A stretch of 64,000 nt of DNA from the NCBI RefSeq assembly GCF_005696555.1, contig NZ_CP040005.1, positions 868,001 through 932,000 on the forward strand. The letters run 5' to 3'. This DNA is from Actinomyces sp. oral taxon 171 str. F0337 (GTDB lineage: Bacteria > Actinomycetota > Actinomycetes > Actinomycetales > Actinomycetaceae). The translations under genes were made by a program, and so were the position numbers. The notes under the pieces are model-generated. The model had not been told where the DNA came from, searched no databases, and saw only the letters and a list, made by a program, of their open reading frames with translations. Position 1 is the first letter of the stretch; each line of letters opens with the position of its first letter. Below are positions 1-8,223 of this stretch, piece after piece.

Positions 1-1
1 G

Positions 2-352
2 CCCGGTGGCATCCCCGGCACCCCCAACCTCAAGGCCGTCGAGCCGCTCATGGCCGCGGTCACCGAGCGGGTACGCGCCGGCCGGCCGGTGGCCGCGATC
101 TGCGCCGCCCCCTCGATCCTGGCCGAGCTGGGCCTGCTCGAGGGTCGCCAGGCGACGTCGAACCCCGGCTTCGTGGGCGTGCTCGCCGAGCGCGGCGCGC
201 AGGTCAGCCAGGCCGCCGTCGTCACAGACGGCCCCGTCATCACCTCACGCGGCATGGGCACCGCCATCGACTTCGGCCTGGAGATCGTGCGCCACTACCT
301 GGGCGAGGAGGCCGTCGACGACGTCAAGGCCAAGATCGTCTACCAGGGCTGA
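2..352 (+). CDS. DJ-1/PfpI family protein, C-terminal part (cut by window edge)
   Basis: The frame is open from the window edge, so the N-terminus is missing. The visible part begins with PGGIPGT, the loop before the nucleophile region in DJ-1/YajL proteins. It then has AAICAAPSIL, the nucleophile-elbow cysteine motif of this superfamily, and a late TSRGMGTAIDFGLEIV stretch typical of the C-terminal helix. Known relatives are small cytosolic proteins linked to oxidative or carbonyl stress and protein deglycation; the exact activity here cannot be assigned. The gene ends 163 bp before the stop of the next, oppositely oriented gene. A long inverted repeat lies between them. Confidence 0.85.
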   Translation, partial: PGGIPGTPNLKAVEPLMAAVTERVRAGRPVAAICAAPSILAELGLLEGRQATSNPGFVGVLAERGAQVSQAAVVTDGPVITSRGMGTAIDFGLEIVRHYLGEEAVDDVKAKIVYQG

Positions 353-406
353 TATCCACTCTTGCCGTTGTCTGATCCCGGTGGGTTTTCCAGTGCGATC
401 AAGGCT

Positions 407-480
407 CGCGAGGACGCACGTTGGGGTTCGCGGCCGCACCTTGGAGGCGCAGTCGGCGAGCTCTCACGTGCGTCCTCGCG
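407..480. repeat. 15-bp perfect inverted repeat with 44-nt loop
   Basis: The arms are 407-421 (CGCGAGGACGCACGT) and 466-480 (its exact reverse complement). They sit between the convergent stops of the DJ-1-like gene and the small membrane protein gene. The loop is too long for a classical intrinsic terminator and no T-run follows, but the position suits a transcription boundary or a recombination scar. Confidence 0.6.
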
Positions 481-515
481 GCTCGATGGGGCGGTTACGG
501 GGTGAATCGGGCGGA

Positions 516-998
516 TCAGGCTTTGCTGCTGCGGCGCTTCTTGGGAATGAGGGCGGCGACGACGAGCAGGCCCCCCAGGCCCGCCAGGCAGGCGATGGCC
601 GTCGTCGTGAAATCGAAGCGCAGCCCCAGGCCCGCCGCGATGAGCAGCCCGCCCACCAGGAGCAGGAAGGCCCCCCACAGGAGCGTGGAGCCCTTGATGT
701 CCTGGGGCGCCTGCGGGCGGTCCTGCTCAGTGACCGTCCCGGCGCTCCACACCGGGCTCGACGTCGACGACGCGGGCGCCGAGTCCGCGGACGCCTTGTC
801 CGCACCCGCCTCGTCGGACGTGGGCAGCGGCATGGTCACCGGCTGAGTCTCGGGCTGAGCCATGGGCTGGGTCAGCGGTGGGGTCAACGGTTGGGTGTCG
901 CCGGTGGCCGGGAAGGGCCTGGTGGCGTCCTCGCCGGTCGCCTCGGTGCTGTTGCTGCCGGCATCGTCGGGCGACGTCGTGGATGAGGTGCTGCTCAT
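516..998 (-). CDS. Small membrane protein with Thr/Pro/Gln-rich N-terminus
   Basis: The product is 160 aa. The first ~100 residues are low complexity (Ser, Thr, Pro, Gln), with repeated TQP-type triplets. Two hydrophobic segments follow near residues 108-126 and 132-152, then a basic tail (KKRR). The start is the ATG at 998, which has AAGGAGA just upstream; the frame stays open further upstream but without a ribosome site. It lies 80 bp downstream of the PspC-domain gene on the same strand and is probably cotranscribed with it. No family was recognised. A membrane-stress partner of the PspC protein is a guess from context only. Confidence 0.7.
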   Translation of the reverse strand: MSSTSSTTSPDDAGSNSTEATGEDATRPFPATGDTQPLTPPLTQPMAQPETQPVTMPLPTSDEAGADKASADSAPASSTSSPVWSAGTVTEQDRPQAPQDIKGSTLLWGAFLLLVGGLLIAAGLGLRFDFTTTAIACLAGLGGLLVVAALIPKKRRSSKA

Positions 999-1078
999 GG
1001 GGGTCTCCTTGGGTGGGGCCGGGACGTGCCCGGGGAAGAGTTCTGGTGGCTGAGGCCGGCGCGTAGACGCGGGCGCGA

Positions 1079-3187
1079 TCAGCCGGCTGTCGGGGTGGCC
1101 GTGGCGGACTGATTGGTGGGCGCCGGGGACGGCGTCGGAGTGGCCGGTCCGGAGGGAGTCGGGCTTGCACCGGGCTGTGCGGCGCCCTGCCCGGACAAGG
1201 TCTTCTGCACGCAGGAGTCGTAGGAGGTGCGCTCCGCGGAGGTCAGGTCGGACAGGTCGCTCCATCTGACATCCTCGCTGCGGCTGCCCTCGTCCACGCT
1301 CTCGTGGGCCGTGCGGATGCAGGCCTCGGCCTCCTCGGCTGTGATGGCCTGGTGGTTCATGCCCGGAACCGGCAGATCGTCGCCGTGGGCATCGCCCTTC
1401 TCGTCGTACCAGGAGCTGACGATCCACACGGGCTCCTCGACGTTGCCGTACCAGGAGACGGTGTTGCTGCGCTCCTCGATGTTGATCGTCCCGGTGTCCA
1501 CCGAGGCGTTGATCGTGATCTCCGGCCGCCCGTCATCGCTGCTGGGGGAGGCCAGGGTGCGCTTGGTGTTCAGACCGCCGCTGGAGCTGGCGTAGGTGGT
1601 GATGCTCTTGCCGGTCACGTCGTGGCGACGCGGGCCCTCGTCGTCCTGATCCATCTGCCGGCCGTTGACGGTCCAGGCCCGGTCGACCTGTGAGTCGACC
1701 GCCCCCATGTCGACGTCGGCCTTGACCGTCACCCGCTGGTTGCCGTCGGTCTTGATACGCAGGGTCCCGACGTCGAGGTGGGTGGTGATGGTGGAGAGCT
1801 TGCCGGCCTCCTCGGCGGGCATACCCCGCAGGTCCAGGGTGAGGTCACCGATGCTCTTGCTGCGGGTGACGCTGCCGCCGCTGGCCGACGCCGTCAGCTC
1901 CTTCCAGGTCACCGTGGTCGAGGCGGCGGTGGTCGAGTCCTTGAGGGTCCCGAAGGGCATACGGGCCAGGCTCGTGGGGACGATAGACGCTGTGGCCAGA
2001 GCGGGGATGGCGACGACGAACAGGACCGGCCAGCCCAGCACCGTCATCCAGCCGCCGTGCCGACGACGCAGGCCACTGGCGACGATGCCCGCTCCCAGGA
2101 GGGCGACCAGGGTGCCGATGAGGATGAACTGGCCCTGAAGCAGGCCGACGCGATGGGTCGCCGTGGCGTACCAGATGCCCGCCGCGGTCAGGAGTCCCAG
2201 GCCCAGGACCGCCAGCGACAGCGAGGAACCGGGGCCGGGGCGGCGCGGGCGCGCTGGGCGGACCGCCATGGGTGCCGGCTGGTACGGCGGGTACTGCCGG
2301 TAGGAGCGGCTCTGCCAGCTCGGGCCGCCGGCCGGCTGGCTGAAGGCCGGGCCGCCGGAGCCGGGCGCCGAGGAGTGCCAGGCCGATGCCGGGCCCGCCG
2401 CTGAGGCGAAGTTCCCGGCCTGACCCGCCGGACCGGCCTGGCCGCCGGGGCGGTTGCCCGGCGCCTGCGCGGTGCCGGGTGCGGAGGCCGGCCAGGGCCG
2501 GGGTCCCTGAGGACCTCGAGCGGCCATCCGGTTCGCGCGCCGGTTCTGGGCTCGGCGGATGAGGAAGACAATGGCCAGGACGATCAGCCCCAGCCAGAAC
2601 AGGGGCCACAGGGCGGCGGCGATTCCCGCGGTACCCGCCTGGTGGACGTACCAGTTGGGGATGAAGCCGCTGCCGAATGTCGACATCCCGATGATCGTCG
2701 TACCGATGGCGCCCGCCAGGCCCGCGTTGAAACGGCCGGAGAGGGCCTCCTCCAGGTGGATGCGTCCATCGGACTCCTCGGGCAGGAGGGCCCAGGCCAG
2801 CCCGTAGAGGACCAGCCCGACACCGGCGAAGAGCGAGAGCACCACCCACACGCAACGCACCAGGGTGGGGTCCAGGCCGAAGCGGTACGCCACGCCACCG
2901 GCCACGCCCGCGATCCAGCGCTCGTTGGTGCGCATGAGGCCGGAGCCGCGCAGGGAGTCGAAGAAGCGGTGGGTGGATCCACCTTGAGGCCCGGGTTGGG
3001 GACCGCCGTACTGCTGGAAGGAGGGGGTGGGGCCCGGCTGCGGCCCGTACTGCGGGCCCTGCTGGGAATCGCGCTTGGCGCCGTCGGCGCCGTCGGCGCC
3101 GTGGGAGCCGGCAGGGTTGGAGGAAGTGGAGGAATCGGAGCCGGTGGGAGAGTCACCGTCAGACGGGGAAGCAGGCATGTCGTTCAT
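1079..3187 (-). CDS. PspC-domain multi-pass membrane protein
   Basis: The product is 702 aa. Residues 1-75 are disordered (Ser/Gly/Pro/Gln-rich). A PspC domain spans about 83-138, with the signature GVAGGVAYRFGLDPTLVRCV followed by a transmembrane helix and the ALLPEE end motif. Further hydrophobic segments lie around 155-210 and 325-410. After these comes a ~280-residue, mostly hydrophilic region, predicted extracytoplasmic, that ends in Pro/Thr-rich sequence. PspC domains in other bacteria sense envelope stress or bind secretins and regulators. The gene is divergent from a histidine kinase that also carries a PspC domain, with 125 bp between the starts, so the two probably share a stimulus. 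The function of the long C-terminal region is unknown. Confidence 0.8.
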   Translation of the reverse strand: MNDMPASPSDGDSPTGSDSSTSSNPAGSHGADGADGAKRDSQQGPQYGPQPGPTPSFQQYGGPQPGPQGGSTHRFFDSLRGSGLMRTNERWIAGVAGGVAYRFGLDPTLVRCVWVVLSLFAGVGLVLYGLAWALLPEESDGRIHLEEALSGRFNAGLAGAIGTTIIGMSTFGSGFIPNWYVHQAGTAGIAAALWPLFWLGLIVLAIVFLIRRAQNRRANRMAARGPQGPRPWPASAPGTAQAPGNRPGGQAGPAGQAGNFASAAGPASAWHSSAPGSGGPAFSQPAGGPSWQSRSYRQYPPYQPAPMAVRPARPRRPGPGSSLSLAVLGLGLLTAAGIWYATATHRVGLLQGQFILIGTLVALLGAGIVASGLRRRHGGWMTVLGWPVLFVVAIPALATASIVPTSLARMPFGTLKDSTTAASTTVTWKELTASASGGSVTRSKSIGDLTLDLRGMPAEEAGKLSTITTHLDVGTLRIKTDGNQRVTVKADVDMGAVDSQVDRAWTVNGRQMDQDDEGPRRHDVTGKSITTYASSSGGLNTKRTLASPSSDDGRPEITINASVDTGTINIEERSNTVSWYGNVEEPVWIVSSWYDEKGDAHGDDLPVPGMNHQAITAEEAEACIRTAHESVDEGSRSEDVRWSDLSDLTSAERTSYDSCVQKTLSGQGAAQPGASPTPSGPATPTPSPAPTNQSATATPTAG

Positions 3188-3312
3188 GTCAACGATTCTT
3201 CGCGCCTGCGCCCCGCGGCACGATCAGGGGAACCCCTGAATGATCCCGGATTGTCCCCCGAATCCCCCGGGGGACAATCGGATCGGCGACCCTGACGTGC
3301 CACGATGGTGCC

Positions 3313-4680
3313 ATGACGACAGCTCAGCAGTGGGGTGCGCAGCCCGGGCCGACCGCTGGTGGGCCGTCATACTCCTGGTGCCCCCCGCGCCAGCTGCGGC
3401 GACGTCCCCCTCTGCGCCGTATGCCCCACCACCTGGGGCCGGCTCCGGCCGACCTGTCTGCGGAGACCGCCTCCATGCGCCGGCCCGCCCGCATCGCCGG
3501 CGTCTGCGCAGGACTGGGGCTTCATCTGGGCATCCCCGTGCGATACGTCCGTGCCGCCATGGTCGTCCTCGCCCTCGGCGGCGGTGCGGGAGCCCTGCTC
3601 TACGCCCTGCTGTGGGCGACCCTCCCCGGCGAGAACGGCCCGGCGGGCGAGGATTCCGCCTCGGCGGTCTCCCGTGCCCGCCTGGCGGCCCGCCTCAGGG
3701 GCGGGAGAGGCGCCGCAGACCGCAGGGCCGACGGCGGAGCCGGCCTGGGTCTGTCGCAGACGGTCATCGACGGCGGTGCACTCCTCCTGGCGGCCCTGTT
3801 CCTGGCCTCCTGGCGCTTCGGGCTGCTGGACCGGATCGGGGCGGTGGGAATCATCGTCGTCGTCATCGCCGGGGCGGCCGTGGCCTGGTCGCAGATGGAC
3901 ACCCTCGTCGGCCCGGACCGCAACCTGGGTGCTGTCCTGCGAGTCGCGGGCGGGGTGTGCCTGGCCGTCGTCGGCATCCTGGTGTGGGTGGCCGCGGACA
4001 GCACCCCCTACAAGCTCATCTCCGGGCTCATCACCGGAGGGGCGCTCGTGGCGGGCATCGGCGTGGTCCTGGCGCCCCTGTGGCTGCGGACCAACCGGGC
4101 CCTGGCCGACACCCGCGCCGCCGAGATCCGCGAGGCCGAGCGCGCCGACATCGCCGCCCACCTGCACGACTCCGTCCTCCAGACCCTCACCCTCATCCGC
4201 AAGCGCGCCGACGAGCCCGAGACGGTGGCCCGCCTGGCCCGCTCCCAGGAGCGCGAGCTGCGCGCCTGGCTCTACACCGACCGCCCCGCGCCGGGCACCT
4301 CCGTGGCCGACGCCTTCACCGACCTGGCCGGTGAGATCGAGGACCGCTACGGCGTGGCCGTCGACGCCGTGTGCGTCGGCGACAGGGCCCCCGACCGTGA
4401 CACCGAGGTCATCGTCGCCGCCGCCCGCGAGGCCCTGTCCAACGCGGTGCGCCACGGCTCCCCACCGGTCTCCCTCTACGTCGAGGCCGGCGAGAAGGGC
4501 CTGGAGGTGTTCGTGCGCGATCACGGCCCCGGCTTCGACCTCGACTCCATCGCCGAGGACCGCCACGGCGTGCGCGAGTCCATCATCGCCCGCATGGAGC
4601 GCCACGGCGGCAGCGCCCGGGTGCGCCGCATGTCCACCGGCACCGAGGTGGCGCTGACTCTCCCCGTGCGAGCCCACTGA
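3313..4680 (+). CDS. PspC-domain sensor histidine kinase (NarL/DesK type)
   Basis: The product is 455 aa. A PspC-like segment (about 54-110: RPARIAGVCAGLGLHLGI, then a helix ending in WATLPGE) is followed by about four more transmembrane helices (150-265). Next come a HisKA_3 dimerisation helix with HLHDSVLQTL, where His285 is the likely phospho-acceptor, and an HATPase_c domain with N-box AREALSNAVRHG and G-box VRDHGPGFD. It should sense an envelope signal and phosphorylate the response regulator encoded 115 bp downstream. The start ATG follows a CACGAT box by 6 nt, consistent with a leaderless or near-leaderless message. The PspC-HisKA_3 architecture is known in actinobacteria; the stimulus is not visible. 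Confidence 0.9.
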   Translation: MTTAQQWGAQPGPTAGGPSYSWCPPRQLRRRPPLRRMPHHLGPAPADLSAETASMRRPARIAGVCAGLGLHLGIPVRYVRAAMVVLALGGGAGALLYALLWATLPGENGPAGEDSASAVSRARLAARLRGGRGAADRRADGGAGLGLSQTVIDGGALLLAALFLASWRFGLLDRIGAVGIIVVVIAGAAVAWSQMDTLVGPDRNLGAVLRVAGGVCLAVVGILVWVAADSTPYKLISGLITGGALVAGIGVVLAPLWLRTNRALADTRAAEIREAERADIAAHLHDSVLQTLTLIRKRADEPETVARLARSQERELRAWLYTDRPAPGTSVADAFTDLAGEIEDRYGVAVDAVCVGDRAPDRDTEVIVAAAREALSNAVRHGSPPVSLYVEAGEKGLEVFVRDHGPGFDLDSIAEDRHGVRESIIARMERHGGSARVRRMSTGTEVALTLPVRAH

Positions 4681-4700
4681 GCCCGTCTATCGTTGAGTCC

Positions 4701-4750
4701 GTCCCACTCGATCCCACTCGATCCCACTCGGAGCCACTCGGAGCCACTCG
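4701..4750 (+). repeat. Five tandem 10-bp repeats (consensus RWSCCACTCG)
   Basis: The units are GTCCCACTCG, ATCCCACTCG twice, then GAGCCACTCG twice, in perfect 10-bp register. They lie in the 115-bp gap between the histidine kinase and response regulator genes. A 10-bp period places each unit on the same DNA face, which would suit cooperative binding of a regulator, but copy-number slippage is an equally simple origin. Confidence 0.85.
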
Positions 4751-4795
4751 GCCCGTGTTCCTTCATCACCCCCACGTCACCTCCAGGAAGACCCC

Positions 4796-5506
4796 ATGGC
4801 TGACACGCCCGCCACCACCACAGACAACCAGCCGTCCGGAGAGGCGAGCGCGCCCCTGCGGGTCCTGGTCGTCGACGACCACGCCCTGGTCCGCTCCGGG
4901 GTGCGCTCCGAGCTGACCACCCATGCTCCAGACCTCGATGTCATCGCCGAGGCCGATGACGTCGAGGGCGCCATCGCCGCCGTCCACGCCCTGCGGCCCG
5001 ATGTCGTCCTGCTCGACGTCCACCTGCCCGGCGGCAACGGCGGGGGAGGGGCCGAGGTCGTCGCCTCCTGCCATGACGTCCACGAGACGCGCTTCCTGGC
5101 GCTGAGCGTCTCGGACGCCAGCGACGACGTCGTCGGCGTCATCCGGGCCGGCGCCCGCGGCTACGTCACCAAGGCGATCTCCACCGAGGACCTGGCCCAG
5201 GCCGTGCGGCGCGTGGCCGCCGGGGACGCCGCCTTCTCCCCGCGCCTGGCCGGCTTCGTCCTGGACGCCTTCGGTGCCGGGGCCGGCGAGGTGGCCGTGG
5301 CCGACACCGAGCTCGACCGCCTCTCGACGCGCGAGCGGGAGGTCATGCGACTCATCGCCCGCGGCTACACCTACAAGGAGTGCGCCTCCGAGCTGTTCAT
5401 CTCGGTCAAGACCGTCGAGACCCACGTCTCCGCGGTCCTGCGCAAGCTCCAGCTGTCCAACCGCAACGAGCTCACCCGCTGGGCCGTGGCCCGCCGCATC
5501 GTGTAG
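4796..5506 (+). CDS. LuxR/NarL-family response regulator
   Basis: The product is 236 aa. The receiver domain (about 21-140) has the acidic pair Asp27-Asp28, phospho-acceptor Asp74 in VVLLDVHLPGG, and the conserved Lys in GYVTKA. The C-terminal LuxR helix-turn-helix (about 168-232) reads LSTREREVMRLIARGYTYKE and continues with KTVETHVSAVLRKL. It is the evident partner of the upstream PspC-type kinase. Likely targets are the divergent PspC genes, judged only by proximity. An AGGAAG ribosome site precedes the ATG. Confidence 0.93.
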   Translation: MADTPATTTDNQPSGEASAPLRVLVVDDHALVRSGVRSELTTHAPDLDVIAEADDVEGAIAAVHALRPDVVLLDVHLPGGNGGGGAEVVASCHDVHETRFLALSVSDASDDVVGVIRAGARGYVTKAISTEDLAQAVRRVAAGDAAFSPRLAGFVLDAFGAGAGEVAVADTELDRLSTREREVMRLIARGYTYKECASELFISVKTVETHVSAVLRKLQLSNRNELTRWAVARRIV

Positions 5507-5656
5507 GGATCGACGTCGTCCCGGACTCGTCCCGGGAACGAGCAGGGGAGTACGCGATTGAGGAGAGACCCCGTCAGGTGACGGTCCGGCATCGCGTCCG
5601 GGTCCACACCGCCGCACTGTCCCGTCGCCGGCCCGATCCGTGGCAGGATGCGGCAC

Positions 5657-6418
5657 GTGAGCCAACCCCCGCAACCCTCCGCGAGCACCGCTCATCCCCA
5701 CCCCGACCCTCTTCAACCGGCCTGCGAGCACCTGCGCGCAGGCGGGCTCGTCATTCTGCCCACGGACACCGTCTACGGCATCGGGTGCAACGCCGCCGAC
5801 GCCGGGGCGGTTGAGCGGCTGCTGGCAGCCAAGGGGCGCGGACGCCAGATGCCGCCACCGGTCCTCGTGGCCGACCCCGCCGACCTGACGGGGATCGTCG
5901 CCCAGGTGCCCGAGGCCGCCCACACCCTCATGGAGGCCTTCTGGCCGGGCGCACTGACCCTCGTCCTCGACGCCGATGAGACCCTGACCTGGGACCTGGG
6001 GGAGACCGGCGGCACCCTCGCCGTGCGCATGCCCGCCCACGGGCTCGCCCTGAACCTCCTGCGACGCAGCGGCCCGCTGGCCGTCACCTCCGCCAACCCC
6101 ACCGGCGCACCGCCCGCCACCGACGCCGCCTCCGCCCGGGCCGCCTTCCCCGGACGGGTCCGGGACATCGAGGAGCTCACGCCGGGTACTGGAGATGTCG
6201 GCGCGGTCGGGCGCGAGGACATCCTGCTGCTCGACGGCGGAGCCACCCCCGGCCCGGTTCCCTCCACCATCGTCACCCTCGCCGGGGCGCACGCCCGTGC
6301 CCCCCGGATCCTGCGCCAGGGGGTGCTGGCACGCGGTGACCTGGAACGAGTGGTCGGCGTCGCCCTGTCTGAACGGACGGCAGAGGCGGCGCACGACGGG
6401 ACGGAGGCGGGTGCGTGA
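5657..6418 (+). CDS. L-threonylcarbamoyladenylate synthase (Sua5/YciO/YrdC family)
   Basis: The enzyme makes threonylcarbamoyl-AMP from Thr, bicarbonate and ATP, the first step of t6A37 formation on ANN-decoding tRNAs. The YrdC motif LPTDTVYGIG is at residues 34-43. It is followed by KGRGRQMPPPVLV, in the position of the KxR region, and by VTSANPTG. At 253 aa it is a single-domain form without the Sua5 extension. The start is taken as GTG 5657, which lies 7 nt after a CAGGAT box; an in-frame ATG at 5648 overlaps that box. It overlaps the next gene by 4 bp (GTGA). The sua5-rfe-atpI-like-atpB order is the usual actinobacterial arrangement. Confidence 0.9.
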   Translation: MSQPPQPSASTAHPHPDPLQPACEHLRAGGLVILPTDTVYGIGCNAADAGAVERLLAAKGRGRQMPPPVLVADPADLTGIVAQVPEAAHTLMEAFWPGALTLVLDADETLTWDLGETGGTLAVRMPAHGLALNLLRRSGPLAVTSANPTGAPPATDAASARAAFPGRVRDIEELTPGTGDVGAVGREDILLLDGGATPGPVPSTIVTLAGAHARAPRILRQGVLARGDLERVVGVALSERTAEAAHDGTEAGA

Positions 6419-7665
6419 AGGTCTACCTCCTGGTCATGGCCATTGCCGCCGCGACCACCTACGTGGCCGTACCGATCATCCGGCACGTCGCCCTGGTGGG
6501 TAACGCGCTCACCCCCGTGCGGGCCCGCGACGTCCACTCCACGCCCATCCCCCGCCTGGGTGGCGTAGCCATGTTCTTCGGCCTGTTCTCCGCGATCTCC
6601 GTGGCCTCCACCATCCCCTATCTCTCCGACGTCATCGACTCCAGCGCCTGGGCGGTGGTCCTGGGGGCGGGACTGGTGTGCCTGCTCGGCGTCGTTGACG
6701 ACCTGTGGGAGCTGGACTGGATGACCAAGCTCGCCGGCCAGATCCTGGCCGCCGGCGTTATGGCCTGGCAGGGCGTCCAGCTCCTCACCTTCCCCGTGGC
6801 GGGGCTGACGATCGGCTCCTCACGCCTGTCCCTCGTCTCCACCGTCATCGTCGTGGTGGCCGCCATCAACGCCGTCAACTTCGTCGACGGGCTCGATGGG
6901 CTGGCGGCCGGCATCATCGGGATCGGCTCGACCGCCTTCTTCCTGTACACCTACGTCCTCACCCGCGCCACGAGCCCTGGCTCCTACAGCTCCCTGGCCG
7001 CCACCATCGTGGCCGCGCTCATCGGCGTGTGCGTGGGCTTCCTGCCCCACAACTTCAACCCGGCCACCATCTTCATGGGCGACTCCGGGGCGATGCAGCT
7101 GGGGCTGGTCTCGGCGGCCTCCACCATCATCGTCACCGGGCAGATCGACCCGGGCAGCTTCGACGGCTCGCGCGCCCTGCCCGCCTTCATGCCGATCCTC
7201 CTGCCGCTGGCGGTGCTCCTGCTGCCCCTGACCGACATGATCATGGCGATCGTGCGCCGGGCCAGGAAGGGACTGAGTCCCACTCACCCCGACCGCATGC
7301 ACATGCACCATCGGCTCCTGGCCGCCGGGCACTCCCACCGCCGCGCGGTGCTGGTCATGTACCTGTGGGCGGCGGTCGCCTCCTTCCCCGTGGCCGCCAT
7401 GGCCTTCTTCCCCCTGCCCTGGGTGCTGGCGGGGCTGGCCATCGCGGTGCTGTTCGCCTTCGTCGTCACCGTCGACCTGATGCCCGGGGTGCGCCACGGA
7501 CTGCGCTCGGCGCTGCGCCGTCGCCAGGACCGTCAGGAGCAGCGGATCGTCATCTCCCGCAACGTCTCGGGAACCGGTGAGGTGACGCGCCCGGCCGAGG
7601 GGCAGGCGCCGCAGGGGATCGCCCTGTCGGCGTCGCCCGGACCCTCTGAAAGGACACGCCGGTGA
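6415..7665 (+). CDS. Undecaprenyl-phosphate sugar-1-phosphate transferase (WecA/TagO type)
   Basis: This polytopic membrane enzyme of the MraY/WecA superfamily transfers a HexNAc-1-phosphate from a UDP-sugar to a polyprenyl phosphate. That starts synthesis of a linkage unit or surface glycan. The 416 aa contain about eleven hydrophobic segments. Family motifs are the Asp pair Asp95-Asp96 (VVDDLWELDW), NAVNFVDGLDGLAAG at 152-166, GDSG near 222-225, and the HMHH loop near 294-297. A basic tail follows the last helix. It is translationally coupled to both neighbours through GTGA overlaps. Exact sugar specificity is not visible; actinobacterial orthologues usually use UDP-GlcNAc. Confidence 0.9.
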   Translation: MKVYLLVMAIAAATTYVAVPIIRHVALVGNALTPVRARDVHSTPIPRLGGVAMFFGLFSAISVASTIPYLSDVIDSSAWAVVLGAGLVCLLGVVDDLWELDWMTKLAGQILAAGVMAWQGVQLLTFPVAGLTIGSSRLSLVSTVIVVVAAINAVNFVDGLDGLAAGIIGIGSTAFFLYTYVLTRATSPGSYSSLAATIVAALIGVCVGFLPHNFNPATIFMGDSGAMQLGLVSAASTIIVTGQIDPGSFDGSRALPAFMPILLPLAVLLLPLTDMIMAIVRRARKGLSPTHPDRMHMHHRLLAAGHSHRRAVLVMYLWAAVASFPVAAMAFFPLPWVLAGLAIAVLFAFVVTVDLMPGVRHGLRSALRRRQDRQEQRIVISRNVSGTGEVTRPAEGQAPQGIALSASPGPSERTRR

Positions 7666-8123
7666 GTGAGACGACCCCCACGAACGCCCGCGCACTGCGT
7701 GAGGCCGCAGCCCGGCTGCGTCGGATTCTCATCGTGGCCGCCGTGGTCCTGGTGGTCGGCGAGGCCCTGTGGTGCCTCATCGGCGGTTCTCACGGCGCCG
7801 TGGTCCGTCCGTTGGGAACGCTGATGTGCGCAGCGGGCTCGACGATGGTGCTGCTGGCAGCGACCTGGTGGTTCCTGCACCGTATGGTCCGCTCCGGCAT
7901 GAGGGGCCTCGCGGCCTGGATAGCCGGTGGATACCTTGCGAAGGTGGCGGTCCTGGCCACGGCCCTCGTCGGTGGACGGTCCCTGGGACTCGACATCAGA
8001 GTGATTGGGGTCTCAGTCATCGCTGTGATCCTGGTGGGCATGTTCGCCGAGGCGACCGTCTTGTCACAGGCTCGAATCCTTGTGGTGGAGCCGAACAAGG
8101 ATGATTCGGCGGACCGTCCCTGA
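7662..8123 (+). CDS. AtpI-like small membrane protein preceding ATP synthase
   Basis: The product is 153 aa with four hydrophobic segments (about 22-44, 50-70, 85-105, 112-132) and a polar tail. Sequence similarity to AtpI is weak. The size, the four-helix pattern and the position directly before atpB match the AtpI-like (ATP synthase protein I) gene of other actinobacteria, where such proteins help assemble the c-ring or transport ions. It overlaps the upstream transferase gene by 4 bp. A 100-bp gap separates it from atpB, so atpB may have its own promoter. Confidence 0.65.
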   Translation: MSETTPTNARALREAAARLRRILIVAAVVLVVGEALWCLIGGSHGAVVRPLGTLMCAAGSTMVLLAATWWFLHRMVRSGMRGLAAWIAGGYLAKVAVLATALVGGRSLGLDIRVIGVSVIAVILVGMFAEATVLSQARILVVEPNKDDSADRP

Positions 8124-8223
8124 CCGGCGGGCAGGGGTGGGCGCAAGGCGTTGTGACTGTAGTGGGTCACGATGGGGCGTCTGGTTTGCTTCGTGAGACC
8201 CTGCTGAGGCGCTAGCATGGCCC

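Noticed and set aside
4766..6394. Long minus-strand frame across the response regulator and Sua5-like genes
   Set aside because: It has the same high-GC shadow pattern, with no ribosome site or homology. The plus-strand genes have clear motifs.
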